Of a DNA stretch of 13,024 bases, positions 12,755-13,024 are shown one piece after another. Source of the stretch: Vulcanimicrobiia bacterium (GTDB taxonomy: Bacteria; Vulcanimicrobiota; Vulcanimicrobiia; Vulcanimicrobiales; Vulcanimicrobiaceae). The stretch is from NCBI GenBank assembly GCA_025451135.1, contig JANWKW010000004.1, positions 1 through 13,024 on the forward strand, written 5' to 3'. Under the pieces are notes generated by a model, which made no database searches, was not told the origin of the DNA, and saw only the letters and a list, made by a program, of their open reading frames with translations. Numbering within the stretch: the stretch's first letter is position 1; each line of letters opens with the position of its first letter. The position numbers were made by a program, and so were the translations under genes.

Positions 12755-13024
12755 TGACCTGTTCCTCCGGGGTTTCTTCGGTTTCGTTTTCGTCATGTTC
12801 GTCGATGTCGTCGTGATCGTCGATATCGTCGTGATCGTCGTCGACATGCTCCGGCGCATGACCGCCAGCCTTATGCTCTTTCTCTTTTTCCGCGTCTCGT
12901 ATCGACGAGAACTTCGGCGGACCGGTCGGCACCACGCGCGGTGCCAGGATCATGAACATGTTGCGGCCTTCGAGTCGCGCCTCGCGCTCCACGATGGCCA
13001 GCGGCGTCATGTCTTCCGCCATCC
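12732..13024 (-). CDS. infC: Translation initiation factor IF-3, C-terminal part with Asp/His-rich tail
   Basis: Only the 3' end is in the window. The visible residues begin with the last helix and strand of the IF-3 C-terminal domain (AEDMTPLAIVEREA, then LEGRNMFMILAPR), which binds the 30S subunit and keeps 50S away during initiation. Normal IF-3 stops a few residues later. Here 67 further residues follow. First comes a charged stretch with EKEKEH, then an Asp/His block holding DDHDDI twice and DEHDENE, then an acidic Glu/Gln end. Six His are spread through about 28 residues among many Asp, suggesting a flexible, possibly metal-binding tail. The stop TAG at 12732 lies 23 bases inside rpmI, and the tail codons also encode the rpmI ribosome site. 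Such tails occur on some IF-3 proteins, but their role here is unknown. Confidence 0.93.
   Translation of the reverse strand, partial: MAEDMTPLAIVEREARLEGRNMFMILAPRVVPTGPPKFSSIRDAEKEKEHKAGGHAPEHVDDDHDDIDDHDDIDEHDENETEETPEEQVSAQDQNA
12763..12768 (-). promoter_or_regulatory. Ribosome binding site of rpmI inside infC
   Basis: GGAGGA on the minus strand (12768-12763), 8 bases before the rpmI GTG. It lies within the codons for the acidic end of IF-3 (PEEQ). Confidence 0.75.
12804..12839 (-). repeat. Two tandem 18-base units encoding DDHDDI
   Basis: The plus-strand units 12804-12821 and 12822-12839 differ at one base of 18. On the minus strand each encodes Asp-Asp-His-Asp-Asp-Ile. Flanking sequence carries worn partial copies. 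A short in-frame duplication in the infC tail, possibly variable in length between strains. Confidence 0.8.

Noticed and set aside
1..13024. CRISPR arrays, tRNA or rRNA genes, insertion sequences, phage attachment sites
   Set aside because: I found no spaced direct repeats, no cloverleaf or rRNA stretches, no transposase or integrase motifs and no flanking duplications by reading. A tRNAscan or Infernal run would settle small RNAs.

Overview
This window is GC-rich (about two thirds by eye) and gene-dense, and comes from a bacterium. The core is the widespread translation cluster infC-rpmI-rplT ... trmH-pheS-pheT-cvpA on the minus strand. That gene order, together with a YqzL-like mini-protein, resembles Firmicutes and other Terrabacteria-type phyla more than Proteobacteria. 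The base composition and weak or absent Shine-Dalgarno (SD) sites at several genes would suit a GC-rich, little-cultured lineage such as Eremiobacterota/WPS-2. That placement is a guess, not a result.

Layout from the right. At 12171-13024 (minus) lie the 3' end of infC, then rpmI and rplT. The IF3 product carries an unusual Asp/His-rich tail that overlaps the rpmI start. A hairpin at 12122-12147 closes this group. A secreted serine-beta-lactamase-fold protein follows (10693-12093, minus), whose nucleophile position reads Ala instead of Ser. Two plus-strand genes come next: a 91-residue unknown (10411-10686) and a NUDIX hydrolase of the ADP-ribose pyrophosphatase type (9788-10342). These three genes sit where many genomes pass directly from rplT to trmH. 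The old cluster then resumes on the minus strand with a two-helix membrane mini-protein (9524-9730) and a TrmH/SpoU RNA methyltransferase (8747-9520). The latter is interrupted by an in-frame TGA, with its conserved C-terminal motifs intact in the same frame after the stop.

After a terminator (8715-8758), a compact regulatory region (8583-8714) holds two identical-core palindromes and a good -10 box. It precedes a 33-codon YqzL-like gene (8481-8582), a near-perfect intrinsic terminator (8420-8452), and then pheS only 25 bases further on. A 16-codon reading frame starts in the terminator loop and ends overlapping the pheS start codon. The run pheS-pheT-cvpA-Cache lipoprotein-NCS2 permease (2143-8394) is nearly gap-free, with overlaps of 4, 1 and 4 bases after pheT. 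Phe-tRNA synthetase therefore appears to be co-transcribed with a CvpA membrane protein, a double-Cache-like lipoprotein and a nucleobase transporter.

At the left, a class V aminotransferase (983-2146, plus) converges on the permease, and their stop codons share the palindrome CTAG. It diverges from selD (minus, running off position 1) across only 44 bases. selD implies that the organism makes selenophosphate, which matters when judging the internal TGA in trmH.

There is no stretch over 300 bases without a gene. The longest intergenic region is 8583-8746.
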